From assembly GCF_001570785.1 (NCBI RefSeq), contig NZ_BCSI01000009.1, positions 1 to 64,000 of the forward strand: a stretch of DNA of 64,000 nucleotides. Reading direction: 5' to 3'. The stretch comes from Dermabacter hominis NBRC 106157 (lineage in GTDB: Bacteria; Actinomycetota; Actinomycetes; Actinomycetales; Dermabacteraceae). Of the stretch, positions 33,455 to 45,099 are shown one piece after another; the first letter of the stretch is position 1, and each line of letters begins with the position of its first letter. The notes under the pieces are model-generated. The model searched no databases and was not told where the DNA came from. It saw nothing but the letters and a program-made list of their open reading frames with translations. The position numbers and the translations under genes were made by a program.

Positions 33455-33860
33455 CCGTTCCGGTTTATGAAGAAACTGGGCTGCTGGCCGGCTGTTGAGC
33501 CGGGGGCGGTCCAGTTTTTTCATGAAGTGTGACGGTGGCTGGGGGAGCCGGGTTGCTGGGGGCCGGTCTACTGGGGGAGCTGGGCAGCTGGCCAGATGGA
33601 GGCAGATCGGGGCAGCTGAGCAGCTGGGGTGCAGTGAGGCGTGCTGTTCCGGTTTATGAAGAAACTGGGCTGTTGGCTGGTTGCGGGGCCGGGGGTGGCT
33701 CAGTTTTTTCATGAAGTGCGACGGTGACTGGGGGAGCCGGGAGCTGGTGGAGCTGGGCAGCAGTGAGGCGTGCTGTTCCGGTTTATGAAGAAATTGGGCT
33801 GTTGGCTGGTTGCGGGGCCGGGGGTGGCCCGGTTTTTTCATGAAGTGCGACGGTGCCTGG
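33455..33860. repeat. Three hairpin repeats of the ATGAAGAAA family
   Basis: Three copies of about 80 bases start at 33455, about 33641 and about 33770: GTTCCGGTTTATGAAGAAA, then (C/T)TGGGCTG, a GC-rich middle, and CAGTTTTTTCATGAAGTG, then GACGGTG. Inner arms AACTGGGC and CCAGTT pair; copy 3 has compensating changes (ATTGGGC with GCCCGGTT). They are separated by G-rich filler (CTGGGGGAGCCGGG). The 3' block resembles that of the units at 20.6-21.0 kb. Confidence 0.75.
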
Positions 33861-34057
33861 GGGAGTCGGGCCGCATGAAGAGTTGCTGCCCGCAAACGCG
33901 AGCCGCGCCACTAGAAGCCACGAATCGCACCCGAGGGCGCGGGATGGGTGCTAGCCTTCCAACGGTTGTGCACGGACATGGACAGAGAGCCATGCGAGCA
34001 CTTCATGTGATCCGGGTACAGCCATGCCTTTGTCCCGTTTTCACGTGAGGAATGTGC
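33861..34057. other. Leader region before the cytosine permease gene
   Basis: About 200 bases after the repeats. It must contain the codB promoter. I saw no recognisable riboswitch or strong palindrome; GTGAGGA just before 34052-34058 serves as ribosome site. Confidence 0.3.
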
Positions 34058-35371
34058 ATGAGCACCACAGCGCCTGAGCGCCCCGCAACCACCCCCATTA
34101 TTGCCAGCCCCTCAATCGACGAGACCGCAGTGACGGCCTCGGGGCCGGCCCCGACCGAAGCAAGCGGCCACGACGCCGACTTCAGTTTCACCCCAGTTCC
34201 CGCATCCGCGCGCCACGGTTTTTGGGCCGTGGGCTTCGTGATGCTCGGATTTACCTTCTTCTCCGCCTCCATGAGCGTCGGCGCGAAGATCGGCAACGGT
34301 CTCGATCTTGGCGGCTTCGTCTGGGCCACGACGCTCGGTGGGCTCGTGCTCGCGATCTACACCGGTGGCCTCGCCTACCTTGGCGCGAAGACCGGCATGG
34401 GGCTTGACCTCCTCGCCCGCCGCGCCTTCGGCCGTCGCGGCTCGCTCTTGGCTTCCGCCCTCGTGGGCCTCACCCAGATGGGATGGTTCGGCGTGGGCGT
34501 GGCGATGCTCGGCATCCCCGTCGCCGACCTCCTCCACATCAGCCCCTGGTGGATCGTGATCGCGGCCGGCGCCGCCATGACTGCTTCCGCCTACTTCGGG
34601 ATGAAAGCGATCGAGGTCGTCTCCTTCATTTCCGTTCCTCTTATCGCGATCCTCGGCACGTACTCGATGGTCACGGCAACCAGCAAGGCCGGCGGTCTCG
34701 TCGAGGTGTTCGGTGACGGCTCGATGCCTATCGTGACCGGCATCGGCATGGTCGTGGGTTCCTTCATTTCGGGCGGCACGGCGACCCCGAACTTCACGCG
34801 CTTTGCTCGCTCGGCGAAGGTTGCCGTCATCACGACGGTGATCGCGTTCTTCCTTGGCAACACCCTCATGTTCAGCTTCGGTGCGGTGGGTGGCGCGTTC
34901 ACCGGCAAGGACGACATCTTCTACGTCATGATCGCCCAGGGGCTCGCGATTCCTGCGATTCTCGTGCTCGGCGCGAATATTTGGACGACCAACAACAACG
35001 CCCTGTACACCTCCGGCCTGGGCTTTTCGAACATCACGCGCGTGCGCACCCGCCCCATGACTCTCATCGCGGGCATTTTCGGCACGGTCAGTGCGCTGTG
35101 GCTGTACGACAACTTCGTGGGCTGGCTGAGCTTCCTCAACGCGGCACTTCCGCCGATCGGTGCGATCCTCATCGCTGACTTCCTGGTGCGCAAGCACGCG
35201 TACGTGGACTCGAGCGAAGCGGAGCAGACCGTAGCGTGGCACGCGGTTCTCGGCGTCATCGCCGGTGGCCTCGTGGGTTACTTCGTGCCGTGGGGCATCT
35301 CGGCCCTCAACGCGGTCGCCGTCGCGGTCGCTATTCACCTCGTGGGCGTAGCGTTGACGAAGCGCCGCTAA
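34058..35371 (+). CDS. codB: Cytosine/purine permease (NCS1 family, CodB type)
   Basis: 437 residues from ATG 34058 (ATG 34052 in the same frame is possible). About 45 polar residues precede twelve hydrophobic segments: FWAVGFVMLGFTFFSASMSV, GAKIGNGLDLGGFVWATTLG, SFISGGTATPNFTRFARSAK and WTTNNNALYTSGLGFSNI. The GGTATPNFTRFARS and NNALYTSGLGFSN motifs are those of NCS1 cytosine transporters, which are proton or sodium symporters. The cytosine deaminase gene follows 105 bases on, so imported cytosine can be deaminated to uracil. Confidence 0.9.
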   Translation: MSTTAPERPATTPIIASPSIDETAVTASGPAPTEASGHDADFSFTPVPASARHGFWAVGFVMLGFTFFSASMSVGAKIGNGLDLGGFVWATTLGGLVLAIYTGGLAYLGAKTGMGLDLLARRAFGRRGSLLASALVGLTQMGWFGVGVAMLGIPVADLLHISPWWIVIAAGAAMTASAYFGMKAIEVVSFISVPLIAILGTYSMVTATSKAGGLVEVFGDGSMPIVTGIGMVVGSFISGGTATPNFTRFARSAKVAVITTVIAFFLGNTLMFSFGAVGGAFTGKDDIFYVMIAQGLAIPAILVLGANIWTTNNNALYTSGLGFSNITRVRTRPMTLIAGIFGTVSALWLYDNFVGWLSFLNAALPPIGAILIADFLVRKHAYVDSSEAEQTVAWHAVLGVIAGGLVGYFVPWGISALNAVAVAVAIHLVGVALTKRR

Positions 35372-35476
35372 CACCTTCTGCGGGCGGCGCGGCCCGCATC
35401 GTCGAGGGTCGCGCCGCCACCGTCCAGGGTGGCGTTGCCCGCCCGTCCCACTCCATTTCAATAGAAAGGCAGCCCC

Positions 35477-36712
35477 GTGCTCATCCAGAACGTCACGCTA
35501 CCGGGCCGGGAGGGCTCGGTTGACCTGCGCATTTTCGACGCTTGCTTCACCCACATCGAACCGAATCTCACCGCGGAGCCGGGCGAAGAGACATGGGACG
35601 CCGAGGGGCGCCTCGCGCTCCCGCCGTTTGTGGAGAGCCACATTCACCTCGACTCGGTTCTCACGGCGGGCGAGCCGAAGTGGAATATGAGCGGCACGCT
35701 TTTTGAGGGGATCGAGCGCTGGAGCGAGCGGAAGAAGACTCTGAGCGTTGAGGATGTCAAAACTCGCGTGCGCCGCGTCGCGCGTGACCAGGCGAGCTTC
35801 GGTGTGCAGTACGTGCGCACCCACGTCGATGTGACCGATCCTGAGCTCACGGCGCTTCGTGCGTTGCTTGAGCTGCGTGACGAGCTTGCCGACCTCATTA
35901 CGCTCCAGATTGTGGCGTTCCCGCAGGAGGGTATCGATTCCTTCCCGAATGGCCGCGATCTCATGGTCAAGGCCGCTGATATGGGCGTCGATGCGATTGG
36001 CGCGATTCCTCACTTCGAGTTCACGCGCGAGTATTCGGTGGATTCCCTCAATTTCGCGTGCGAGCTTGCGCGTGATCGTGGCCTGCTCATGGATGTGCAC
36101 TGCGATGAGATCGACGATGAGGCTTCGCGCGGCCTCGAGACTCTCGCGACGCGCGCCCTCGAGTTCGGCATGGGGGAGAAGGTCACCGCTTCGCACACCA
36201 CCGCGATGCATTCCTATAACAACGCGTACTTCGTGCGTCTGCTTCGCCTGCTCACGATGAGCGGCATCAACTTCGTGTCCAACCCCATGGTGAACACTCA
36301 CTTGCAGGGCCGCATGGATACCTACCCGAAGCGCCGCGGCGTGACGCGCGTCAAGGAGCTCACGGAGGCGGGTATCAACGTGAGTTTCGGGACCGACGAT
36401 ATCCGCGACCCGTGGAACCCGCTCGGCACGGGGAATCTTCGCGACGTTGTGCTGAACGGCCTGTATGTCACGCAGATGATGGGTTACCCGCAGATCGCGG
36501 AGTCTTACAATTTTGTGACCCATAATGCGGCGCGCACGCTGCACCTCGACAAGTACGGCATCGAGGTGGGCAACCCCGCGCGGTTTATCGTGCTCGATGC
36601 GCCGAACTGGGTTGAGGCGCTCAACTTCAACGCGCCCGTCGTTCGCTCCTACAGGGACGGCAAGCTTGTGGCGAAGACGGAGCCGGCGACCCGCGAGGTG
36701 TATTGGGGCTAG
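35477..36712 (+). CDS. codA: Cytosine deaminase
   Basis: 411 residues with a GTG start after AGAAAGGCAGCCCC. Amidohydrolase superfamily: metal-binding HIH in PPFVESHIHLDSVL, His in MDVHCDEIDDEA with the catalytic Glu next to it, His in KVTASHTTAMHSYN, and Asp in VSFGTDDIRDPWNP. These are the E. coli CodA metal and substrate positions. It converts cytosine to uracil and ammonia in pyrimidine salvage. It forms a transport-plus-enzyme unit with codB upstream. Confidence 0.92.
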   Translation: MLIQNVTLPGREGSVDLRIFDACFTHIEPNLTAEPGEETWDAEGRLALPPFVESHIHLDSVLTAGEPKWNMSGTLFEGIERWSERKKTLSVEDVKTRVRRVARDQASFGVQYVRTHVDVTDPELTALRALLELRDELADLITLQIVAFPQEGIDSFPNGRDLMVKAADMGVDAIGAIPHFEFTREYSVDSLNFACELARDRGLLMDVHCDEIDDEASRGLETLATRALEFGMGEKVTASHTTAMHSYNNAYFVRLLRLLTMSGINFVSNPMVNTHLQGRMDTYPKRRGVTRVKELTEAGINVSFGTDDIRDPWNPLGTGNLRDVVLNGLYVTQMMGYPQIAESYNFVTHNAARTLHLDKYGIEVGNPARFIVLDAPNWVEALNFNAPVVRSYRDGKLVAKTEPATREVYWG

Positions 36713-36780
36713 ACATCCCCTCGGCTGTATGTAGCCAGCCTCTGAGAAGTGCATTCGCGCGCGGTGCGCGCCTCATCGCG

Positions 36781-36820
36781 ACAAGGGAGGGCCCGGGCAG
36801 TTGCCCGGGCCCTCCCTTGT
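36781..36820. terminator. Perfect bidirectional terminator
   Basis: 19-bp perfect inverted repeat (36781-36799 and 36802-36820), core GGGAGGGCCCGGGCA, with T-rich ends on both sides, between codA and the converging surface protein gene. Confidence 0.9.
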
Positions 36821-36832
36821 GCGTCGTGCTGT

Positions 36833-37714
36833 TTAGTTCTTGCGCATGCGCACGACGGCGAAGATGCCGCCGCCGATCAGCGCGAGAGCGAGAACTGCCG
36901 TCGCGGCGATCTCGGCGCCCGTGCGGGGCATGAAGCCGCGGGTGCCGCTCGCCTGCCCCGCGGGCTTAGAGGACTTCGAGGGCTTCGCGGGGGCCTGCTT
37001 CGACGAATCGGCTTTGCCCGTGTCAGCGTTGCCGGGCGAAACCTTGTCCGGTGAAGGCTTGTTCGGCGAGACCTCGTTCGGCGAAGGCTTGTTCGGTGCT
37101 TCCTGGTCGTTCTCGCCGGGCTTAGGGGCAGCGGGAGTCGGTTCGGGGGCCGGTGCGGGAGCCGGTGCGGAATCGGTCGGCTTCTTCTCTGGGGTTTCGT
37201 CGGAAGGCTCTTCGGGAGCGGCGTCCTTAAAGCTCACGCCCTCCATTTTCCACTCTTCCTTCGTGATCGTGAGCGGCTGGACGATCGCTTGGGGTGCGGG
37301 CTGAGGAATGCCGTTGTCGATCTTCACGCATTCGATCTGGAGGTTTGCCTTGCCCTCGGCGGCGACGTCCACGAAGCTCGCGTCGATCGGGTTGACGACC
37401 GTGCCGTCTTTTTCGAGAGAGTCGATACCCGACATGACCACGCGGGTAGCCTTCTCGCTTTCACCCTGGACGAAGACGGTGCGGGCGCCGTCAACGTAGG
37501 GCTCTTCGCACTTCACGCGAGATTTCACGGTGTAGGTGAAAGGGTCTGCATCGAGTGCGCCGTGTGCCTGGACGCCCTCGGCATTCTCGATCGTGGCCGT
37601 CACGGAATCGTCGAGGGTGACCTCGGTTGCCGCTGCGGCAACCTGGGGGAGGGCGAGGAGCGCTGCGGCGCCGGCGAGGGCAGCCGAGCGGCGGAGCGAG
37701 AGGGAGAGCTGCAT
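36833..37714 (-). CDS. Sortase-anchored surface protein with MPRTG signal
   Basis: 293 residues. Signal peptide RRSAALAGAAALLALPQVAA. One beta-type domain of about 150 residues with two Cys (VKCEEP, IECVKI) that may pair. Then a long Pro/Glu/Lys linker with the repeat PNKPSPNEVSPNKPSPDKVS. The sorting signal is MPRTGAEIA, not LPXTG, followed by a membrane segment and VRMRKN. Met in place of Leu is tolerated by some sortases. Function unknown; probably a small envelope protein displayed through a stalk. Confidence 0.82.
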   Translation of the reverse strand: MQLSLSLRRSAALAGAAALLALPQVAAAATEVTLDDSVTATIENAEGVQAHGALDADPFTYTVKSRVKCEEPYVDGARTVFVQGESEKATRVVMSGIDSLEKDGTVVNPIDASFVDVAAEGKANLQIECVKIDNGIPQPAPQAIVQPLTITKEEWKMEGVSFKDAAPEEPSDETPEKKPTDSAPAPAPAPEPTPAAPKPGENDQEAPNKPSPNEVSPNKPSPDKVSPGNADTGKADSSKQAPAKPSKSSKPAGQASGTRGFMPRTGAEIAATAVLALALIGGGIFAVVRMRKN

Positions 37715-37893
37715 GGTTCTACACGTTCCTTGGGGCGCGGGGAGTGGGTTAGCGAGGACAACTGTGACAGGCCTTAGTGAACGAGGGGTAACTAGATGGT
37801 GTCAGAATTCGCCCCCAAGTCGTTACTCGCCATTCACTTCCTCCCTCTAGCGTTCTGATTGGTCTTCCCGACGCCCTGAGAGAAAGATTCCCC

Positions 37894-39597
37894 ATGACCG
37901 AGCTTCGCTCCCCCCAAGCCTCCTCGCTCGCCCCGAGCCGACGCACCGTGCTCCGCGGCAGCGTTGCCGCCGGTGCCCTCGGTGCCGCCGCGGCCGCAAC
38001 CACCGGCTCCGCTATCGCCGAAGAAACCCCCGTGACCACCACCGACGCGGCCGAAGGCACGGACCTCGCGCCTGCCGAGACCGGTCTTGAATGGCTCGTC
38101 GTTGACCACCACGTGCACTCGCTCTACAGCCACGACGCGAAGTACACGATGGAAATGATCATGGACAAGGCCGAAGAGTTCGGCGTGGACGTCATCGCCT
38201 TCACCGAGCACTCGAACTGGGGCCATGCCAACGAAGGTGGCGTGTGGGAGGCGAACCGCCTCATCCGCAAGGCGCGCGATGAACGTAAGCTCATGGTCCT
38301 TCAGGGCATCGAGTGGTACATCCCCGCGGCTGAGCACTGCACCGTTCTCGTCGCCCCCGGCATCAACGAAGCGCGCGTCCTGCGCACGTTCGAGCTCGCG
38401 TTCGACGGCAAGCTCAACAAGTGGGAAAAGCCGGCGCTCAATTCGCCCGAAGAGAAATTCCAGCAGGAAAAGGCTGTTGAGGCGATCGCGTGGCTCGGCG
38501 AGCAGAAGAGGGAAGGCTTCATCGATGATGCGATCGTGATCGCGAACCACCCGAGCCGCTACTGCATCGATTCGCCGCTCGAGCTTCGCGCGTGGCACGA
38601 CGCGGACCGCGACATCTACCTCGGCATGGAAGGTGCCCCCGGTGCCCAGGGCTCGGCTTTCGGCCTCAATCGTGACCCGAAGTTCCAGCGCGGCGAATAC
38701 GAGAACAGCCGCCGCAAGGACTCGTCCCCGCACTACCCCGACGAAGCCTTCCGCACGCGCGGCGGCTTCGACTACCTCACCTCGGTCGTGGGTGGCATGT
38801 GGGACTCGCTGCTCTCTGAGGGCCGCCGCTACTGGATCACCTCGAATTCGGACTTCCACCTCAAGACCCACGACACCTACCGCGTGGGCGACTACCCGAA
38901 GGGTGACGGCTGGGAGGAAGGCGCGAGCCTCGGCAACTTCAACCGTGCGGGTCGCCGTCCCGTGCCCGTCAACACGAACGAAGCTCAGGGCGGTAGCGAC
39001 TACTGGCCCGGCCAGTTCTCCCGCACGCACGTGGGTGCCGCTAGCCGCTCCTACGAAGCGGTCATGGAGGCCATGCGCGCCGGTCGCATCTGGATCGAGC
39101 ACGGCCACCTCATTTCCGGTCTCGAGGTCGTCCTTTTCGCGAAGGATGACAGCGCCGAGCCTGTGACTCTCGGTGGCACCCTCAAGGTCAAGGCCGGCAC
39201 CGAGCTTGGCCTGCGCGTGACCGTCACACCCACGACCAAGGAAAACTCCGCTGGGATCCTCCCGGAGCTCGCGCACATCGACCTCATCCGCGGGCTCATC
39301 ACGGGCGAGGTTGAGGATGTCAACACGACGACGGCCCCTCACACCAAGGTCGTTGACCGCAAGGAAACCGCAGGCCACGGCCTTGAGGAGTTCACGGTTG
39401 AGTTTGACCTCGGCGCCGTCGAGGAAAACGGCTACATTCGCCTGCGCGGAAGCGACGGCAAGCGTTCGGGCGTCGGCCCGATGGGTGCCGACGTTGACCC
39501 GGCCGGCCCGATTCCCCACGGTGGCGAGAACGGCGCAGGAAGCCCGTGGATCGACACGTGGATGTACACCAACCCGATCTTCTTCGAGGTCGAGTGA
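37894..39597 (+). CDS. Tat-exported PHP-domain (CehA/McbA-type) metallohydrolase
   Basis: 567 residues. Twin-arginine signal SRRTVLRGSVAAGALGAAAA. PHP-like metal ligands: HHVHSLYSHD (about residue 73), AFTEHSNWGH, LQGIEWYIP, ANHPSRY and the late SNSDFHLKTHD. This set of His, Asp and Glu typifies PHP phosphoesterases of the CehA/McbA group. A C-terminal beta domain (about 410-565) may bind substrate. It would act outside the cell on a phosphodiester or phosphomonoester. The next gene is another Tat-exported phosphodiesterase-like protein. A 561-residue minus-strand frame over this gene is a high-GC shadow. Confidence 0.85.
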   Translation: MTELRSPQASSLAPSRRTVLRGSVAAGALGAAAAATTGSAIAEETPVTTTDAAEGTDLAPAETGLEWLVVDHHVHSLYSHDAKYTMEMIMDKAEEFGVDVIAFTEHSNWGHANEGGVWEANRLIRKARDERKLMVLQGIEWYIPAAEHCTVLVAPGINEARVLRTFELAFDGKLNKWEKPALNSPEEKFQQEKAVEAIAWLGEQKREGFIDDAIVIANHPSRYCIDSPLELRAWHDADRDIYLGMEGAPGAQGSAFGLNRDPKFQRGEYENSRRKDSSPHYPDEAFRTRGGFDYLTSVVGGMWDSLLSEGRRYWITSNSDFHLKTHDTYRVGDYPKGDGWEEGASLGNFNRAGRRPVPVNTNEAQGGSDYWPGQFSRTHVGAASRSYEAVMEAMRAGRIWIEHGHLISGLEVVLFAKDDSAEPVTLGGTLKVKAGTELGLRVTVTPTTKENSAGILPELAHIDLIRGLITGEVEDVNTTTAPHTKVVDRKETAGHGLEEFTVEFDLGAVEENGYIRLRGSDGKRSGVGPMGADVDPAGPIPHGGENGAGSPWIDTWMYTNPIFFEVE

Positions 39598-39619
39598 TCA
39601 CGGTTTCGTGAACACAAGT

Positions 39620-39661
39620 GGGCTCGGTTTCGCGGGGGTTATGCCCCGCGGAATCGAGCCC
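39620..39661 (+). terminator. Hairpin terminator between two exported hydrolase genes
   Basis: GGGCTCGGTTTCGCGGGG and CCCCGCGGAATCGAGCCC pair with two mismatches around GTTATG, followed by TTT. Confidence 0.7.
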
Positions 39662-39710
39662 CTTTCCCATCGCCCGCCCAGGACACACACCGCATGAAAG
39701 GACACCCCGC

Positions 39711-40643
39711 ATGGCCCTCAACCGTCGGACCTTCCTGACCGCAGCCGCCGCGACCGCCGCGAGTGCCGCAACCCTCGCGCCCGCGAGCGCGTCACCGCTT
39801 TTTGAGCGCGACGAGAACGACACCCCGCGCCTTCTCGACGACCCCTTCGATGCGCGCCTGAAGAATCCCGCGCCCGAGGGATGGGCGCCGAAGAGCCCGC
39901 TCGCTCGCGCTCACGCCCACAACGACTACCTGCACACGCACCCGCTGTGGGATGCCCTTGCGCAGGGCTTTTGCTCGGTTGAGGCGGACGTGTGGTTCGA
40001 AGGCGGCGCGATCCTGCTTGGCCACACCCGCCTCGGCACGGCAAGCGGCCGCTCCCTCGAGGAGTTCTACGTGAAGCCGCTCGCGGCGCTCGTGCGCTCC
40101 AACGGCGGTCACGTGTTCCCAGGCTACGACGGTCCGTTCCAGCTCCTCATCGACATTAAGGACCAGGGGGAGAAGCAGCTTCCCGCGATCGAGACCATGC
40201 TCGCGCCCTACAGCGACGTGTTCTGGCACGTGGATCGCTGCGGCACCGTCGTCGAGAATCCCGTGCGCGTCGTCTACACGGGAGGTCGCCCGTACGATCT
40301 CATCAAGGACAACCCGGTGCGGTTCGGCTCGGCCGACGGCCACAAGGGTGACCTCGGCGGTGAGATCAGCTCGCTCGACATGCCACTCATCTCGGAGGAT
40401 TGGGAGACGTGGGGCTGGCAGGGCTTCGGTGAGCGCCCGGAGGATCAGTTCCGTTCACTCAAGGAGTTTTCCGACGGTGCCCACGCGATCGGCGCGCGCT
40501 CGCGCCTGTGGGGTGTTCCCGAGCTTCTGCCCAAGCGTCGCGAGATCCTGTGGCAGATGCAGCTCGATGCGGGCATCGACGTCGTGGGCGCCGATGACCT
40601 CGCTGAGCTGCGCGCGTTCCTGCTCGAGCGCGGCGCCGCCTAA
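39711..40643 (+). CDS. Tat-exported PI-PLC/GDPD-like phosphodiesterase
   Basis: 310 residues from ATG 39711, with GAAAGGACACCCCGC before it. Tat signal NRRTFLTAAAATAASAA. The TIM-barrel start AHAHNDYLHTHPLWDALAQG, then SVEADVWFEGGAILLGHT, gives the HAHND...E-D-x-W pattern of glycerophosphodiesterase/PLC-like proteins of the AIM6 group. Asp in LLIDIKDQ and the final VVGADDLAELR complete the barrel. Probably hydrolyses a phosphodiester outside the membrane. Separated from the PHP gene by a terminator, yet the theme is shared. Confidence 0.82.
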   Translation: MALNRRTFLTAAAATAASAATLAPASASPLFERDENDTPRLLDDPFDARLKNPAPEGWAPKSPLARAHAHNDYLHTHPLWDALAQGFCSVEADVWFEGGAILLGHTRLGTASGRSLEEFYVKPLAALVRSNGGHVFPGYDGPFQLLIDIKDQGEKQLPAIETMLAPYSDVFWHVDRCGTVVENPVRVVYTGGRPYDLIKDNPVRFGSADGHKGDLGGEISSLDMPLISEDWETWGWQGFGERPEDQFRSLKEFSDGAHAIGARSRLWGVPELLPKRREILWQMQLDAGIDVVGADDLAELRAFLLERGAA

Positions 40644-40660
40644 GGAATAACCTCGAAGGC

Positions 40661-43504
<2,844 letters not shown>

Positions 43505-43750
43505 GAGATCCTCCATAGGCGCGCCCGGCGGGCGTAGACAACGTTTTAACCCTAGCCCGGGTGGGGCGGGATCGTGCGGTGGGGTGGCTCCACAGGGGAT
43601 TCCGCAACGCTCGGTAGTTATGAAATGACATACAAATTGGGTCGAAAGGCTAGCGCCTCGCACGGCGTGCACGTCAAGATAGGTGAGCTGGCGCCGGCGA
43701 AGTCGCACCCCCACCCACATCTGTCGTACACACCAAGGAGACCCACGCCA

Positions 43751-45079
43751 GTGAGCGCCACTGACACGGCCTCGATGCCGGCCGTCCCGGCGTCGGACCA
43801 CGCCCACGTCCTCGAAGCGACCCCCGAGACCCTCCCCGCTGACTCGCGCCCCCTGCCGAATCTTCCCGCGGGTGCCTGGTGGCCGGTCGCCGCGTCGATT
43901 TTCGCGATCGCGTGGGGTGGCAACGAATTCACGCCGCTTCTCGTCATGTACCGCGAGGTCTCGCAATTCTCCGACCTCGTCGTCGACGGTCTCCTCGGCG
44001 CCTACGTCCTCGGCATCGTCCCCGCCCTCATGATCGGCGGCCCCCTCTCCGACGTCTACGGCCGCCGCCCCGTGCTTCTTCCCGCCGCACCGCTCAGCTT
44101 CCTCGGAAGCCTCTTGCTGATGCTTGGCCCCGGCTCCCCCCTCATGATCGGCATTGGTCGCATCCTCTGCGGGCTCGCGCTCGGCCTCGTCATGGCGATC
44201 GGCACCGCGTGGATCAAGGAAATTTCCGACGCTTCCGGGGCCAGCCCCGCCGCGGGCGCCCGCAGGGCGTCGCTCGCCCTCACCACGGGCTTCCTTGCCG
44301 GTGCCCTCGTCGCCGCGATCCTCGCGCAGTGGGGGCCGTGGCCGACCCGCACCTCGTACGCGCTGCACATGCTCATCACGGTCGTGACCGGCCTGTGGCT
44401 CTTCACCGCGCCCGAGACGCGCAAACCCGGTCACCTTCCGGCCGAGAATGAGCCCGTCTCGGGGGCCGAGACGCTCATGTCGAAGCTCCTCGTGCCGAAG
44501 GCTGCACACAAGCGCTTCCTGCGCGTCGTCCTTCCCGTCGCGCCGTGGGTTTTTGGCGCCTGCGGCACCGCCTACGCCGTCCTTCCCGCACTCCTCAAGG
44601 ACCGCGCCGGTGACTACCCGATCGCGTTCGCGGGCATCATGACCGCCGTGACCCTCGGCTTCGGCGTGGGCATTCAGACGGTCGGCAAGAAGATCGACAC
44701 GCATCGAAGCGCGCGTGCCTCCGTGATCGCGATGGCGATCGTGGCGACCGGCGCAGTGTTCGCCGCCGGCGCTGCTTCCACGACGAGCCTCACGATCGGC
44801 CTGATCGCCGCCGCGACCCTCGGCTGCGGCTACGGCCTCGCGCTCGTGGCCGGCCTCAGCGAAGTTCAGCGCCTCGCCGGCCCCGACGACCTCGCCGGCC
44901 TCACCGCCGTGTTCTACTCAATCGCCTACCTCGGCTTCTTCGTGCCGATGCTCCTCGCGGCGCTCAGCACGATCTTCAGCTACACGACGATGCTGATCGG
45001 CGGCGCCGTGATTGCGATCCTCACGCTCGTGGAGGTCGCGCTCGCCTGGCAGGCACACCTGCCCGGCGCGCACGAGTAA
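43751..45079 (+). CDS. MFS transporter
   Basis: 442 residues from GTG 43751, after AAGGAGACCCACGCCA; the frame is open upstream without a better start. Twelve hydrophobic segments. MFS motif A is visible as GGPLSDVYGRRPVLL between TM2 and TM3. Family siblings are drug or metabolite exporters of the DHA type. Substrate unknown. It is divergent from D-lactate dehydrogenase, with 246 bases between, which could make lactate or a related acid a candidate, but this is only position. Confidence 0.82.
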   Translation: MSATDTASMPAVPASDHAHVLEATPETLPADSRPLPNLPAGAWWPVAASIFAIAWGGNEFTPLLVMYREVSQFSDLVVDGLLGAYVLGIVPALMIGGPLSDVYGRRPVLLPAAPLSFLGSLLLMLGPGSPLMIGIGRILCGLALGLVMAIGTAWIKEISDASGASPAAGARRASLALTTGFLAGALVAAILAQWGPWPTRTSYALHMLITVVTGLWLFTAPETRKPGHLPAENEPVSGAETLMSKLLVPKAAHKRFLRVVLPVAPWVFGACGTAYAVLPALLKDRAGDYPIAFAGIMTAVTLGFGVGIQTVGKKIDTHRSARASVIAMAIVATGAVFAAGAASTTSLTIGLIAAATLGCGYGLALVAGLSEVQRLAGPDDLAGLTAVFYSIAYLGFFVPMLLAALSTIFSYTTMLIGGAVIAILTLVEVALAWQAHLPGAHE

Positions 45080-45099
45080 GCGACACTTCGCCCGGCGGG

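Noticed and set aside
33861-34057. Riboswitch before the cytosine permease
   Set aside because: No conserved purine, PreQ1, TPP or other riboswitch core could be recognised.
34112-35461. Minus-strand open frame of 449 codons
   Set aside because: Opposite the cytosine permease; Arg/His/Asp-rich shadow of membrane-protein codons.
37834-39519. Minus-strand open frame of 561 codons
   Set aside because: It lies exactly opposite the PHP-domain hydrolase, which has a Tat signal and metal-binding motifs. The minus frame is a Val/Ala/Arg-rich high-GC shadow without family motifs.
43505-44704. Upstream extension of the D-lactate dehydrogenase frame by 400 codons
   Set aside because: It overlaps the divergent MFS transporter gene, and a GTG with a good GGAGG lies at 43504, where the protein family begins.
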